A model generated the notes under the pieces. That model was given only the letters and a program-made list of their open reading frames with translations. It had not been told where the DNA came from and made no database searches. From Ruminococcus flavefaciens (lineage in GTDB: Bacteria; Bacillota; Clostridia; Oscillospirales; Ruminococcaceae): a stretch of DNA of 64,000 bases. The translations under genes were made by a program, and so were the position numbers. The DNA is taken from the NCBI GenBank assembly GCA_002310115.1, contig DBYI01000022.1, forward strand, positions 68,366-132,365, read 5' to 3'. Of this stretch, positions 7,270 to 14,901 are shown piece by piece (positions within the stretch are counted from its first letter, which is position 1; each line of letters opens with the position of its first letter).

Positions 7270-8577
7270 CTATTTGCGTTTTTTTCTTGTGAGTGCGCCT
7301 TCGGACATCTCCCTGACTTTTGTTCCTTGTGGGAAAAGTTTGTCGGCGAGCTTCTGAAGGGCGTTCTTTTTGACTGCTTTTGTATGGACAGGTGCGAGTT
7401 TCGGCTCGTTTTCAGCCCTGCCCCATTTTTTTCTGCTGCTATCGGACAGAAATGGGTATATCCTGTTTCTGTCGCCGATATAGCTGTGCTTTTCGAGAAA
7501 TTCCAGCCCTAGCTGACAACCTTCGCCGCCGTATTTCTCGATAAAATCTCCGAAATGATGATATAGCATATTACGGAAATCGAGCTTACCGTTCATTATA
7601 TTCTTGTTTTTCTCCATAGCTCTTATGATTTCTGCCTGCATATCTGTAGGCTCAAAGTTCTCAATGAAGCACAGAGGACCAAGTATAATGAAGCCTATCA
7701 TATACTCGTCGTCACAGAAATCACTTTTAGGCTTCTTATTCTGAGGGGCATCAAATCCGTATGCTGCATAGAGAGCAAAGGAACAACGGAGAGCCATGAA
7801 CTGCTTTTCTTCAATGTCATAGAGATGTTTTTCTTCGACATATCCGCGAAGTCTTCCTGATCTTACCATAAGTGGCAGTACGGGCTGTAGCATAAGGGCT
7901 TTCATACCTTTGCGTATGGGAGCTTCCACATCGCTGGAGAGATTTCCACCAATATGGAGTATATTGTTTGCGTCAAGTCCCGATTTCTTTACAACTACGT
8001 CAAGGAAACCTGTTTCTGCAGAATCAGGAATATTATGTTCGGCAGGTATTATAACTGAGCTGTATTCGCCGTAGCCGCAGTCACAAAGTATATTTACAAT
8101 AACATCACGTGGATAGTAGGAATCAGATATCACGATAAGTTTGTTTTTGCAGCGTTTTGCCTCGTCAAAAAGGAGCTTTCCAAGTTTTCGAGGAAAGGCA
8201 AAATGGTGAATTAGATCGCACTCTCTTGTTATGAGTTTTTCCCTGCAAGAAGGAGAAACACCGCTTATCTTTACGAAGATATCATAAATTTTTTCAAGTG
8301 TAACATTGCCCTTAAGGGCATATTTTTTTTCTGCAGCCTTCTGCGCTTCCATACGAAGTTCAGTGAAAGTCTTTTTTCCCGTATTGTACATGGAGAAATC
8401 GTCCTCCATAAATAGGAATATGTCTTCTGGCTGAGAAAATGGCAGAAGTATAAGAGCGTCCCACATCTTGAAGCTTACAGCAGCGTGGTCATTACGCGAG
8501 ATTTCTTTAAGCATTTTTTCTGTGAGCTCTTTTTGGGTTTCGGAATCGGGCCTTAAGATAACAAGGTCATTATTCAT
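7270..8577 (-). CDS. HAD-superfamily protein with degenerate active site
   Basis: 435 residues from ATG 8577, which overlaps the end of the mannanase gene; AGGAGG inside that gene serves it. The fold signature of the COG5610-type HAD family is clear: the motif I region reads VSFKMWDALILLPF where relatives have a VSFDxFDTL-type sequence, a motif II-like ISDSYYPRD, and a motif IV-like HIGGNLSSDVEAP where HIGD is usual. Thus the nucleophilic Asp is Lys37 and a motif IV Asp is Gly, so phosphatase activity is unlikely. The C-terminal 200 residues match nothing I recognise; in relatives this HAD type is often attached to glycosyltransferases. Last gene of the GH95-GH26 operon. Role unknown, possibly a binding or regulatory protein. 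Confidence 0.7.
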   Translation of the reverse strand: MNNDLVILRPDSETQKELTEKMLKEISRNDHAAVSFKMWDALILLPFSQPEDIFLFMEDDFSMYNTGKKTFTELRMEAQKAAEKKYALKGNVTLEKIYDIFVKISGVSPSCREKLITRECDLIHHFAFPRKLGKLLFDEAKRCKNKLIVISDSYYPRDVIVNILCDCGYGEYSSVIIPAEHNIPDSAETGFLDVVVKKSGLDANNILHIGGNLSSDVEAPIRKGMKALMLQPVLPLMVRSGRLRGYVEEKHLYDIEEKQFMALRCSFALYAAYGFDAPQNKKPKSDFCDDEYMIGFIILGPLCFIENFEPTDMQAEIIRAMEKNKNIMNGKLDFRNMLYHHFGDFIEKYGGEGCQLGLEFLEKHSYIGDRNRIYPFLSDSSRKKWGRAENEPKLAPVHTKAVKKNALQKLADKLFPQGTKVREMSEGALTRKKRK

Positions 8578-10231
8578 CCTTTTCCTCCTTTTTTTCTTCT
8601 GCATTAGGCTTAGAATTATCAAAGCCGCGGAGTTTCCTGTACTCGTCTAGAGTAAGCGCTCCGTCGGAGTTATAGGCTCTTATAAGGGCTTCCTTGTTTG
8701 TGAATTCCTCATTATATTCGCCATCTTCATTCTGTATGTACTTGCCGTACCATACGCCGAAAAACGACCATACAGCGTTGTCGCGAAAAGCCGCGTCCAT
8801 ATCAGGAACGCTGCCGCATTCACTAATAGCTAGTATCTTGTCAGTTCCTACGAACTTTTGAACAGCGGCAAATTCTTCGTAATATCTGTGACCATAGTCC
8901 TTTTCGTTGTTAAGATAGAGATCTACGGAGGCAATATCGAAGGTGCGTCTGTCAACCATTGAGCTTTCGCTTTGGCCGTTCCATACCCATATAAGGTTGT
9001 CGAGTTCGAAATACTTGGTGAAGCGATCATATATCAGCTGCCATAGCCATTTATATGACTTTTCACCTTTTGAGCCCCACCAGAACCAGTCACCGCAGCC
9101 TTCGGGTAGAGGCCTCCATAATATGGGAACACCGCGTTTTTTGAGGGAAGTTAGCTGTCCTGCCATGTTGTCTATATCCAGTATAAGTCCATAGCATTCC
9201 TTGGAAATACTTCCCTTGCTGTAAAGCTCGCGTATTTCCTCTTCTGTAAGCTCTGAAAGCTTTATTGAGGTTACGGCTTTTGAGATATCGAAATCAGTAT
9301 CTGCGGTATGGATACTGCTTTTTGTATCAGATGGAGCGTTCCAGTACCAGCTGAGGCAAGAAATACCGCCATTTAAGTACCATTCAGCTGTTGCGTCTAT
9401 CTCTTTAAAGCTCTCGTCAAAGCTTTCATCTGGAACATCTGTGGTGGAGAAGCGTATAACAGGATATTTGCCTGTAGTTCGGTATATAAGGTCAAGCTCT
9501 GAATTTTCTCCGCCGTAGGCGTATTGACCTGTTATAATGTGCTTTCCATAATTTTCAGAGAGGAATGACATAAGTTCCTTTGCTGACTCACCTGCGTTCT
9601 TGTTGACAAGCTCTCCTTTTGCATCGTAGCTTATATCGTTGAGAGAAGTATTATTTTCAATTTTGAGATAATCCAGGCACATATCTCCGTTTTCTGGAAT
9701 TATTTCAAGCTTTTGCTTTCCTTTTGTGAGGAAAACTCCGTAAAGGGTGATATATGTAAATTTTCCGTTGTCATTCGTTTTAAATACAGTTAGCTGCTGC
9801 TCACCAAGAGTTATGCGGCAGTCTACAGCCGTGTCTGAGGATATATTGAATGAAAGGTCATAGTGTTGATTTGTTGGAACATCTATCTCAAATGCAACAG
9901 AAGCCTTTCCTTCGTTACCGAAGCCCGTAACATAGCCGTCACCGCTAAACTCAGGAAGATCAAAGGAAACTCTTGCACCGCCCTTAAGCTCTCCGCTCTC
10001 TGCTTCGTAGAGATTACCTGCAGTTTGCTTTTCTATCTCCGGATAAGTAACAGGATAATCTGGAAAAGTTTCTACAGGGATAGTTGTAGTCGGCTCACTA
10101 GTGGATTCAGTGGCTTTTTCAACGATTATAGGTACAGAAGCTGTCATTTTATTTTTTTTGTCACAGGCTGTAAAAGCCGAAACAGCTGTTGCCGCAGCAA
10201 CAGCTAAAACTATGGGTTTGCGAATGTCCAT
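8570..10231 (-). CDS. GH26 beta-mannanase lipoprotein with N-terminal CBM35-like domain
   Basis: 553 residues. The signal ends at a lipobox-like SAFTAC (Cys23), so the enzyme should be anchored on the outer face of the membrane. A Thr/Pro linker (about 40-65) leads to a beta-sandwich resembling CBM35 (about 73-193, starting YEAESGEL and ending DYLKIEN) and then a GH26 catalytic domain (about 210-500). GH26 enzymes cleave beta-1,4-mannan with retention; motifs are GQYAYGG, the acid/base region WRPLPEG with E377, DWFWWG, the IWVWN block, and nucleophile E471 in ISECG. The His that normally precedes the acid/base (RPxHE) is Pro376. Starts 18 bases after the GH95 stop and overlaps the HAD gene: one operon. 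Confidence 0.9.
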   Translation of the reverse strand: MDIRKPIVLAVAAATAVSAFTACDKKNKMTASVPIIVEKATESTSEPTTTIPVETFPDYPVTYPEIEKQTAGNLYEAESGELKGGARVSFDLPEFSGDGYVTGFGNEGKASVAFEIDVPTNQHYDLSFNISSDTAVDCRITLGEQQLTVFKTNDNGKFTYITLYGVFLTKGKQKLEIIPENGDMCLDYLKIENNTSLNDISYDAKGELVNKNAGESAKELMSFLSENYGKHIITGQYAYGGENSELDLIYRTTGKYPVIRFSTTDVPDESFDESFKEIDATAEWYLNGGISCLSWYWNAPSDTKSSIHTADTDFDISKAVTSIKLSELTEEEIRELYSKGSISKECYGLILDIDNMAGQLTSLKKRGVPILWRPLPEGCGDWFWWGSKGEKSYKWLWQLIYDRFTKYFELDNLIWVWNGQSESSMVDRRTFDIASVDLYLNNEKDYGHRYYEEFAAVQKFVGTDKILAISECGSVPDMDAAFRDNAVWSFFGVWYGKYIQNEDGEYNEEFTNKEALIRAYNSDGALTLDEYRKLRGFDNSKPNAEEKKEEKDE

Positions 10232-10249
10232 TTAGTCCTCCCAAGAGAT

Positions 10250-12568
10250 CTATGCTTTTATGGTATAAGTTTTTCCCTGTTCCGTAGAGAATATGACAAG
10301 TCCCTCTTCCGTGCGGAGGTCAACAGGCTCTCCGTCGTAGGAAACGCTTACTGCGCAGTTTGCTCGCAGGCGTAGTTCTCCACCGAGTTCAGAGCTTATC
10401 TCAGCGCGTGTGAGCTTATTTGCAGTCCAGTATATATCGACTGTAAAGCCTCCTTTTGCTTTCAGACCGCATACGTGACCGTTGTTCCATTCATCGGGTA
10501 GTGCAGGCAGGAGGTTTATTTCTCCGTTGCAACTCTGCATAAGAGCCTCTGCAATGGCGGCAGTTCCACCGAAATTTGCTTCAAGCTGTAAAGCTGGTTT
10601 GCATTCTGTCATATTCGGATTTGTATAATGTGAAAGCAGGCGCATGAGACTTTCATATACCATTCTTCCGTCGAAAAGTCTCGCCCACATATTTGTTATC
10701 CAGGCGCTGCTGTAGCCAGTATGTCCACCTCCGTGGATTATTCTGCGGACAAGAGTTGCTCTTGCAGCGTCAGCAAGCTTTGGTGTTTTCAGTGGGGATA
10801 TTAGCCCTGCAGGATAGAGTGCGAAAAGCTGTGAGATATGAGTATGACCGATATCGGTCTCATCGTAGTTTTCTGCCCATTCCATTATCTGTCCGTACTT
10901 GCCTACCTGTGGCTGTGGAAGCTTTTTGAGCATATCTGTCAGTTTGTCGGCAAAAGAGACGTCTTTACCGAGAATATGTGCAGCTTTAATAACGCAGCAG
11001 AAAAGAACAGTGAGTATCTGTGAGTCCATAGCAGGTCCCATGCATATGCTTGCTCGTACTCCATTACCGTCAATATAAGTATTCTCAGGAGAAACTGAAG
11101 GTCCTGTTACAAGCCTGCCCTTGCTGTCCTCAGTAAGGTATTCGGTAAAGAACTCAGCGGCTTCCTTTAAAATATGGTATTTCTCGGTAAGGAACTCTTT
11201 GTCAAGTGTGTATTCGTAATGTTCGAAAACATGGATAGCAAGCCATGCTCCTCCCATAGGCCATATGCTTGAAGTGGTATTCTCACCCTGTGGTGCAGAA
11301 TCACCCCATATGTCAGTATGGCTGTGGCATACGAATCCTTTGTTTATGCCGTACATATCCTTTGCAGTTACTCTGCCGTTGCCGCAAACGCGTTCAAGCA
11401 GGTCGAAAAGAGGGAGATGACACTCAGAGAGATTGCAGCTTTCAGTAAGCCAGTAGCTCATTTCGGTGTTGAGGTTTAATGTGTAACGGCTGCCGTTTGG
11501 GGGAGATATGAGGTCGTTCCATATTCCATTTAGATTGGCAGGTTGAGTGCCTGCACGGCTGCACGATATCATGAGATATCTTCCAAAATTAAAGTAAAGT
11601 TCTATGAGCTTGTTGTCGTTTATAAGCCTTCGACAGTCTGTATTGTCAAGCTCATCACCTTTGATACGATCAATACGCTCGGGAGTTGTAAGGAGAGTAA
11701 GATCTTCGCCGCTGTTGTCATTGAGAGTGAGTTCAACACGGTCGAAAAGTTCTTTATAATCGTTGACGTGACGGTAGTAGAGCTCGTCATAATCGCATTG
11801 CAGAGCCATTTCTGCATCAACCTGTGCGGATTCTTCATACATCTGACTATAGAAACTTGTGCGTACAGAGAGCACAAGCATTACCTCATCCGCATTTTTA
11901 ACGCAAATTCTGCTGCCCACAGTCTTTATTTCGCCGTTTTTTGCGGAAGCTCCTAGGCAGGCGGCAAATAATATACCGTCGCGACCGCCTGTACCGCCGT
12001 TGAAGAGTATCATGTTTTCTGCACAGGGACGGTTATCATCATAGCAGTCGTCATGTCCTCCGATACCGCATGAAAGAGTAACTGAGGCTGGTTCTGAGGC
12101 GTGGATACGCACAACGAGAACTTCGTCCGGAGCGGATACAAAGTATTCTTTTGTGTATACAACTCCATTTATGGAGAAGCTTGCATCTGCAATAGCACTG
12201 CCAATATCGAGGCTTCGTGAATACTCACGTGCTTTTCCGTCAGCATCAAGAATGATGTCGAGCTCTCCAAGCGGCATATAACGTCTCATATTGGGCGTAA
12301 CGCCTTGCATTTTGTTCATTGCTGCCTCTTCTGCTTCGGCAGTCTTGCCCTCGCTGAGAAACTTGCGGACTTCCGCAAAGCCTTCCTTAGCGTCGGGATT
12401 TATTCTGTGGCGGAGACCGCCTGACCAGACAGAGTCCTCATTGAGGACGATAGCTTCATTTAAAGCTGTACCGTAGATCATTGCACCGATACGTCCGTTT
12501 CCGATAGGGAGAGCTTCTTCAAAAGCTTCTGCTGGAGAATCATATTTCATTAAAATTTCAGTACTCAT
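10250..12568 (-). CDS. GH95 family glycoside hydrolase (alpha-L-fucosidase or alpha-L-galactosidase)
   Basis: 772 residues, full length for the family: N-terminal beta-sandwich with the opening AFEEALPIGNGRIGAMIYG, central (alpha/alpha)6 catalytic barrel, C-terminal beta domain. Catalytic-region motifs are NLNTEMSYW (N365, N367), TGPSVSPEN with the acid Glu495, and GHTHISQLFALYPAG. GH95 enzymes act with inversion on terminal alpha-L-fucose, some on alpha-L-galactose. There is no signal peptide, so it is intracellular and would act on imported oligosaccharides. AGGAG precedes the ATG. First gene of a three-gene operon with a surface GH26 enzyme, suggesting degradation of a fucose- or galactose-decorated polysaccharide in two compartments. 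Confidence 0.92.
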   Translation of the reverse strand: MSTEILMKYDSPAEAFEEALPIGNGRIGAMIYGTALNEAIVLNEDSVWSGGLRHRINPDAKEGFAEVRKFLSEGKTAEAEEAAMNKMQGVTPNMRRYMPLGELDIILDADGKAREYSRSLDIGSAIADASFSINGVVYTKEYFVSAPDEVLVVRIHASEPASVTLSCGIGGHDDCYDDNRPCAENMILFNGGTGGRDGILFAACLGASAKNGEIKTVGSRICVKNADEVMLVLSVRTSFYSQMYEESAQVDAEMALQCDYDELYYRHVNDYKELFDRVELTLNDNSGEDLTLLTTPERIDRIKGDELDNTDCRRLINDNKLIELYFNFGRYLMISCSRAGTQPANLNGIWNDLISPPNGSRYTLNLNTEMSYWLTESCNLSECHLPLFDLLERVCGNGRVTAKDMYGINKGFVCHSHTDIWGDSAPQGENTTSSIWPMGGAWLAIHVFEHYEYTLDKEFLTEKYHILKEAAEFFTEYLTEDSKGRLVTGPSVSPENTYIDGNGVRASICMGPAMDSQILTVLFCCVIKAAHILGKDVSFADKLTDMLKKLPQPQVGKYGQIMEWAENYDETDIGHTHISQLFALYPAGLISPLKTPKLADAARATLVRRIIHGGGHTGYSSAWITNMWARLFDGRMVYESLMRLLSHYTNPNMTECKPALQLEANFGGTAAIAEALMQSCNGEINLLPALPDEWNNGHVCGLKAKGGFTVDIYWTANKLTRAEISSELGGELRLRANCAVSVSYDGEPVDLRTEEGLVIFSTEQGKTYTIKA

Positions 12569-12912
12569 AATAGATTGCTCCTATTGGATTAAGTCGTCGT
12601 TTGCTGATGGGATACGTTATGGTAGCGCTTGGCACACTACCCCGATTATCACACATTATATCACAAATTGCTTTTTTTTGCAAATATGTGCATATTTTGC
12701 TTTGAAATTCCAAACAAACGTCATATTATTACACAATTATGTTATTGTTTCAGAGAAAATATACGAAAGAATTTACTGATTTCAGGATGTTTCTGATTTT
12801 TATTGACACTCTGCTGAAAAAAATGTAAAATAAAATCAAGACTGAGGATTTCGTTTTTACGTAAAACAGAATTGACATCTTACATATATATTATACGCAG
12901 GAGGTAGAGAAA
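12569..12912. promoter_or_regulatory. Divergent promoter region between the GH operon and a lipoprotein gene
   Basis: 344 bases without a gene. Leftward: TTGCAA at 12683-12678, 17-base spacer, TATAAT at 12660-12655, pointing at the GH95 operon. Downstream of it, GGTAG-11-CTACC (about 12620-12640) could be an operator. Rightward: TTGACA at 12803-12808, 17-base spacer, TAAAAT at 12826-12831, pointing at the lipoprotein gene. A second TTGACA near 12873 sits too close to the ribosome binding site to be likely. Confidence 0.65.
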
Positions 12913-14220
12913 ATGAGGCGCATAATCACTTTCTTTGTCGCTATATTGCTTACCGTAATCTGCTATTCATGCAATAGTAAAGACAATGAAAAAACGGGAA
13001 AAAAGTCTGAAAACACGGTTGTCGGAGAGTTTAATGAAGAAAAAACCGAGGAAAACACAAATATGACAAAAGACATCGGTATTTTCGAAAATACGACATC
13101 AGTATCCGCTGCAAACAGTTCAGGAGAAGAAAGAGAGAACATTTCCGAGGAAAAAAAAGATGAATTTATATTTTATAATGCTACGGAATTCAAAGATCTA
13201 AAAGTAATGATAACTCCCACAAATAAACAGCTTCCTCTTGATATAAAAACAATAGATATCAGTGAGCTGAATATGGGAGAAAGAATTCCTATACTTAACA
13301 AAGACGAGTATTTTGAGGAAATTTTCGCTAATAACAGTCTCCTGATATCTGGTGAAAAATGGAGTGACAGAAAGGATCGTCCTGAAAAAGCTCATATTGA
13401 AAGGATTTTCCGTCTTGACAAAAAGGTATACATTGTCGCCACTTATGGCAGCGTTTTAGATATGTTCTATGAGTGGGCTGTTTTCTGTTATGATACTGAG
13501 ACCATGAAAAGCAAAGAGATATTCAGCTGGTCCTCAGATTTAAGGGATAAAAAGTGTTGTGGAATAGAATTTTATCATGGTAAGCTGTTCTACTGCATTT
13601 CAGAATCGAAAAAAAGCTATGTTAAGGAAATTGATCTTAGTTCTAAACAGGAAAAGATCATTTTTGAAAAAGATTCAAGCGAAGAGTATAGTATGTATTT
13701 GTTTGATAAATCATATTTTTTTCTTTTAAACGATGATGCCACCGAACAATATACTTATTACGAATTAGAGGATAGATTTCTTAGTCAAGAAGAGTATTTA
13801 GCTGTGATTGAAGATAGAAAAGCAAAACTGAATGAAAAGATGCAAGATATTCATATAATTGCAGGAGAATCCTTTGTTTCAGGTGAAGGTTTCTGTTTCT
13901 ATTCGGAAAAGTTCCTAGGTGAGCCTATATGCAGCGAAAAGGACCGCTTTATTTTTAGTACAGGATACAGTGTAGATACGTTTGATACGACAAAGATGGA
14001 GCATTATACCAGTAGTCTTGACGATATTGGCTTACCTTTGTTTGCATTTGGCGGAAAAATATTTTTGAGAGATGGAAACAACGTTAAATGCTTTGTTCCC
14101 GATATGGGTCTTGTTTATAATGTGTTCGAAAACGTAAAATTTGATAATGCAGTTGAAACAAGTGAAGGGATAATATGTGATTTAACCAACGGTAATGAGA
14201 AGATTTATGTTTTGAATTGA
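12913..14220 (+). CDS. Hypothetical lipoprotein
   Basis: 435 residues. Signal sequence with lipobox-like VICYSC (Cys20), then a low-complexity Glu/Lys/Asn/Thr linker to about residue 90, a common layout for surface lipoproteins held away from the membrane. The remaining 340 residues are rich in beta-strand-like stretches with repeated aromatic, Asp and Lys patterns (VYIVATYGSVLD, LFYCISESKKSYVKEIDL, YFFLLNDDATEQYTYYEL), compatible with a beta-propeller reading, but no family motif is recognised. AGGAGG before the ATG. It is a single-gene unit: own promoter upstream, hairpins downstream. Confidence 0.75.
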   Translation: MRRIITFFVAILLTVICYSCNSKDNEKTGKKSENTVVGEFNEEKTEENTNMTKDIGIFENTTSVSAANSSGEERENISEEKKDEFIFYNATEFKDLKVMITPTNKQLPLDIKTIDISELNMGERIPILNKDEYFEEIFANNSLLISGEKWSDRKDRPEKAHIERIFRLDKKVYIVATYGSVLDMFYEWAVFCYDTETMKSKEIFSWSSDLRDKKCCGIEFYHGKLFYCISESKKSYVKEIDLSSKQEKIIFEKDSSEEYSMYLFDKSYFFLLNDDATEQYTYYELEDRFLSQEEYLAVIEDRKAKLNEKMQDIHIIAGESFVSGEGFCFYSEKFLGEPICSEKDRFIFSTGYSVDTFDTTKMEHYTSSLDDIGLPLFAFGGKIFLRDGNNVKCFVPDMGLVYNVFENVKFDNAVETSEGIICDLTNGNEKIYVLN

Positions 14221-14228
14221 AAAAAACA

Positions 14229-14280
14229 GGGCGGATATTATCCGCCCGAGTAATGGCTGCCAACAGGCAGCCATTACTAA
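14229..14280. terminator. Two adjacent perfect hairpins
   Basis: GGGCGGATA-T-TATCCGCCC at 14229-14247 and GTAATGGCTGCC-4-GGCAGCCATTAC at about 14252-14279. The first has an A run on its left side, so it would end leftward transcription best; the pair also follows the lipoprotein stop by 8 bases. Confidence 0.6.
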
Positions 14281-14404
14281 TTTATAGTTTTAATTCAGAG
14301 ATCGCTATATTTGGCAGTCTCTGTTTTCTTGTTAAAAGCTCGGCTCTCAATTCGATCATTTTCCCTCATTTAATTTGAACATTTCTACTTTAAATAATTT
14401 GACT
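14281..14404. other. Intergenic sequence left of the TnpB relic
   Basis: No gene. It may hold further decayed IS sequence but no frame can be followed convincingly past the relic at 14405-14565. Confidence 0.4.
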
Positions 14405-14565
14405 GATAACACATAGTTTAGGTATTCTCCATCTGTGAATTAATACTGTCGTACATTGTAGATTGCTTCATTTGCAAGATTTTTCGCTGTATGACACAAT
14501 TCCCTCAAAATACTGTACTCTTCCTTTGACAGATGCTTTACCTTTTGCTTTACCGTTAGATACAT
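14405..14565 (-). pseudogene. Remnant of IS200/IS605-family tnpB (OrfB), 5' end only
   Basis: Reading leftward from ATG 14565 gives MYLTVKQKVKHLSKEEYSIL, then RELCHTAKNLANEAIYNVRQ, Y, a stop codon, and in the same frame FTDGEYLNY. This is the characteristic N-terminus of IS605-family OrfB/TnpB proteins (typically ...YNVRQYYF...), with one sense codon changed to TAA and everything after about 55 codons lost. A site like GGAAGGAG lies upstream (14575-14583 on the minus strand). The RuvC-like catalytic part is absent, so it is dead. About 115 bases upstream, near 14679-14710, a small hairpin (CCTCT...AGAGG) may be an old element end. Confidence 0.75.
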
Positions 14566-14767
14566 ATGGTTTTTCTCCTTCCTTTTAGATTTAGGATATT
14601 TCCTATGTATCTATTATTGCATATGTTTTGCTGATTATCTATAGTTTTGTTTTAAAAATCCGGCATTCATCCCCCTCTTTCGCTTCGCTTAGAGGCGGTG
14701 GTATTCTGCCGTGATATAAATAAATATCCCTTCATTTTATTCGGTCGTATAGTTTATTTGTAAGAAA
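14566..14767. other. Intergenic sequence beside the TnpB relic
   Basis: No gene. Contains CCCCTCTTTCGCTTCGCTTAGAGG-like hairpin sequence around 14680-14700, plausibly the left end of the decayed IS605-type element. Confidence 0.4.
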
Positions 14768-14800
14768 AAAGGGACGCAATGCAAGAGAAAGCGTCCCTTT
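14764..14800 (-). terminator. thrS terminator
   Basis: AAAGGGACGC at 14768-14777 pairs with GCGTCCCTTT at 14791-14800; on the minus strand the stem ends in a U run. Located about 100 bases past the thrS stop. Confidence 0.85.
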
Positions 14801-14901
14801 ACAGTCTGATTTTAGCTCCATTGTCCTTTTGAGATCTCTCTTCACCATGAGGGTGGAAAAAACTTGATCTGGTCAAAAGTTCAACAGATGTTAATTTTGA
14901 T

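Noticed and set aside
11543..11956. Long open frame on the + strand (137 codons)
   Set aside because: It lies wholly inside the GH95 gene on the other strand, without RBS, and is a shadow of its codon usage.
12872..12893. TTGACA near 12872 as promoter of the lipoprotein gene
   Set aside because: The -10 would fall on the ribosome binding site; the TTGACA-17-TAAAAT at 12803 fits better.
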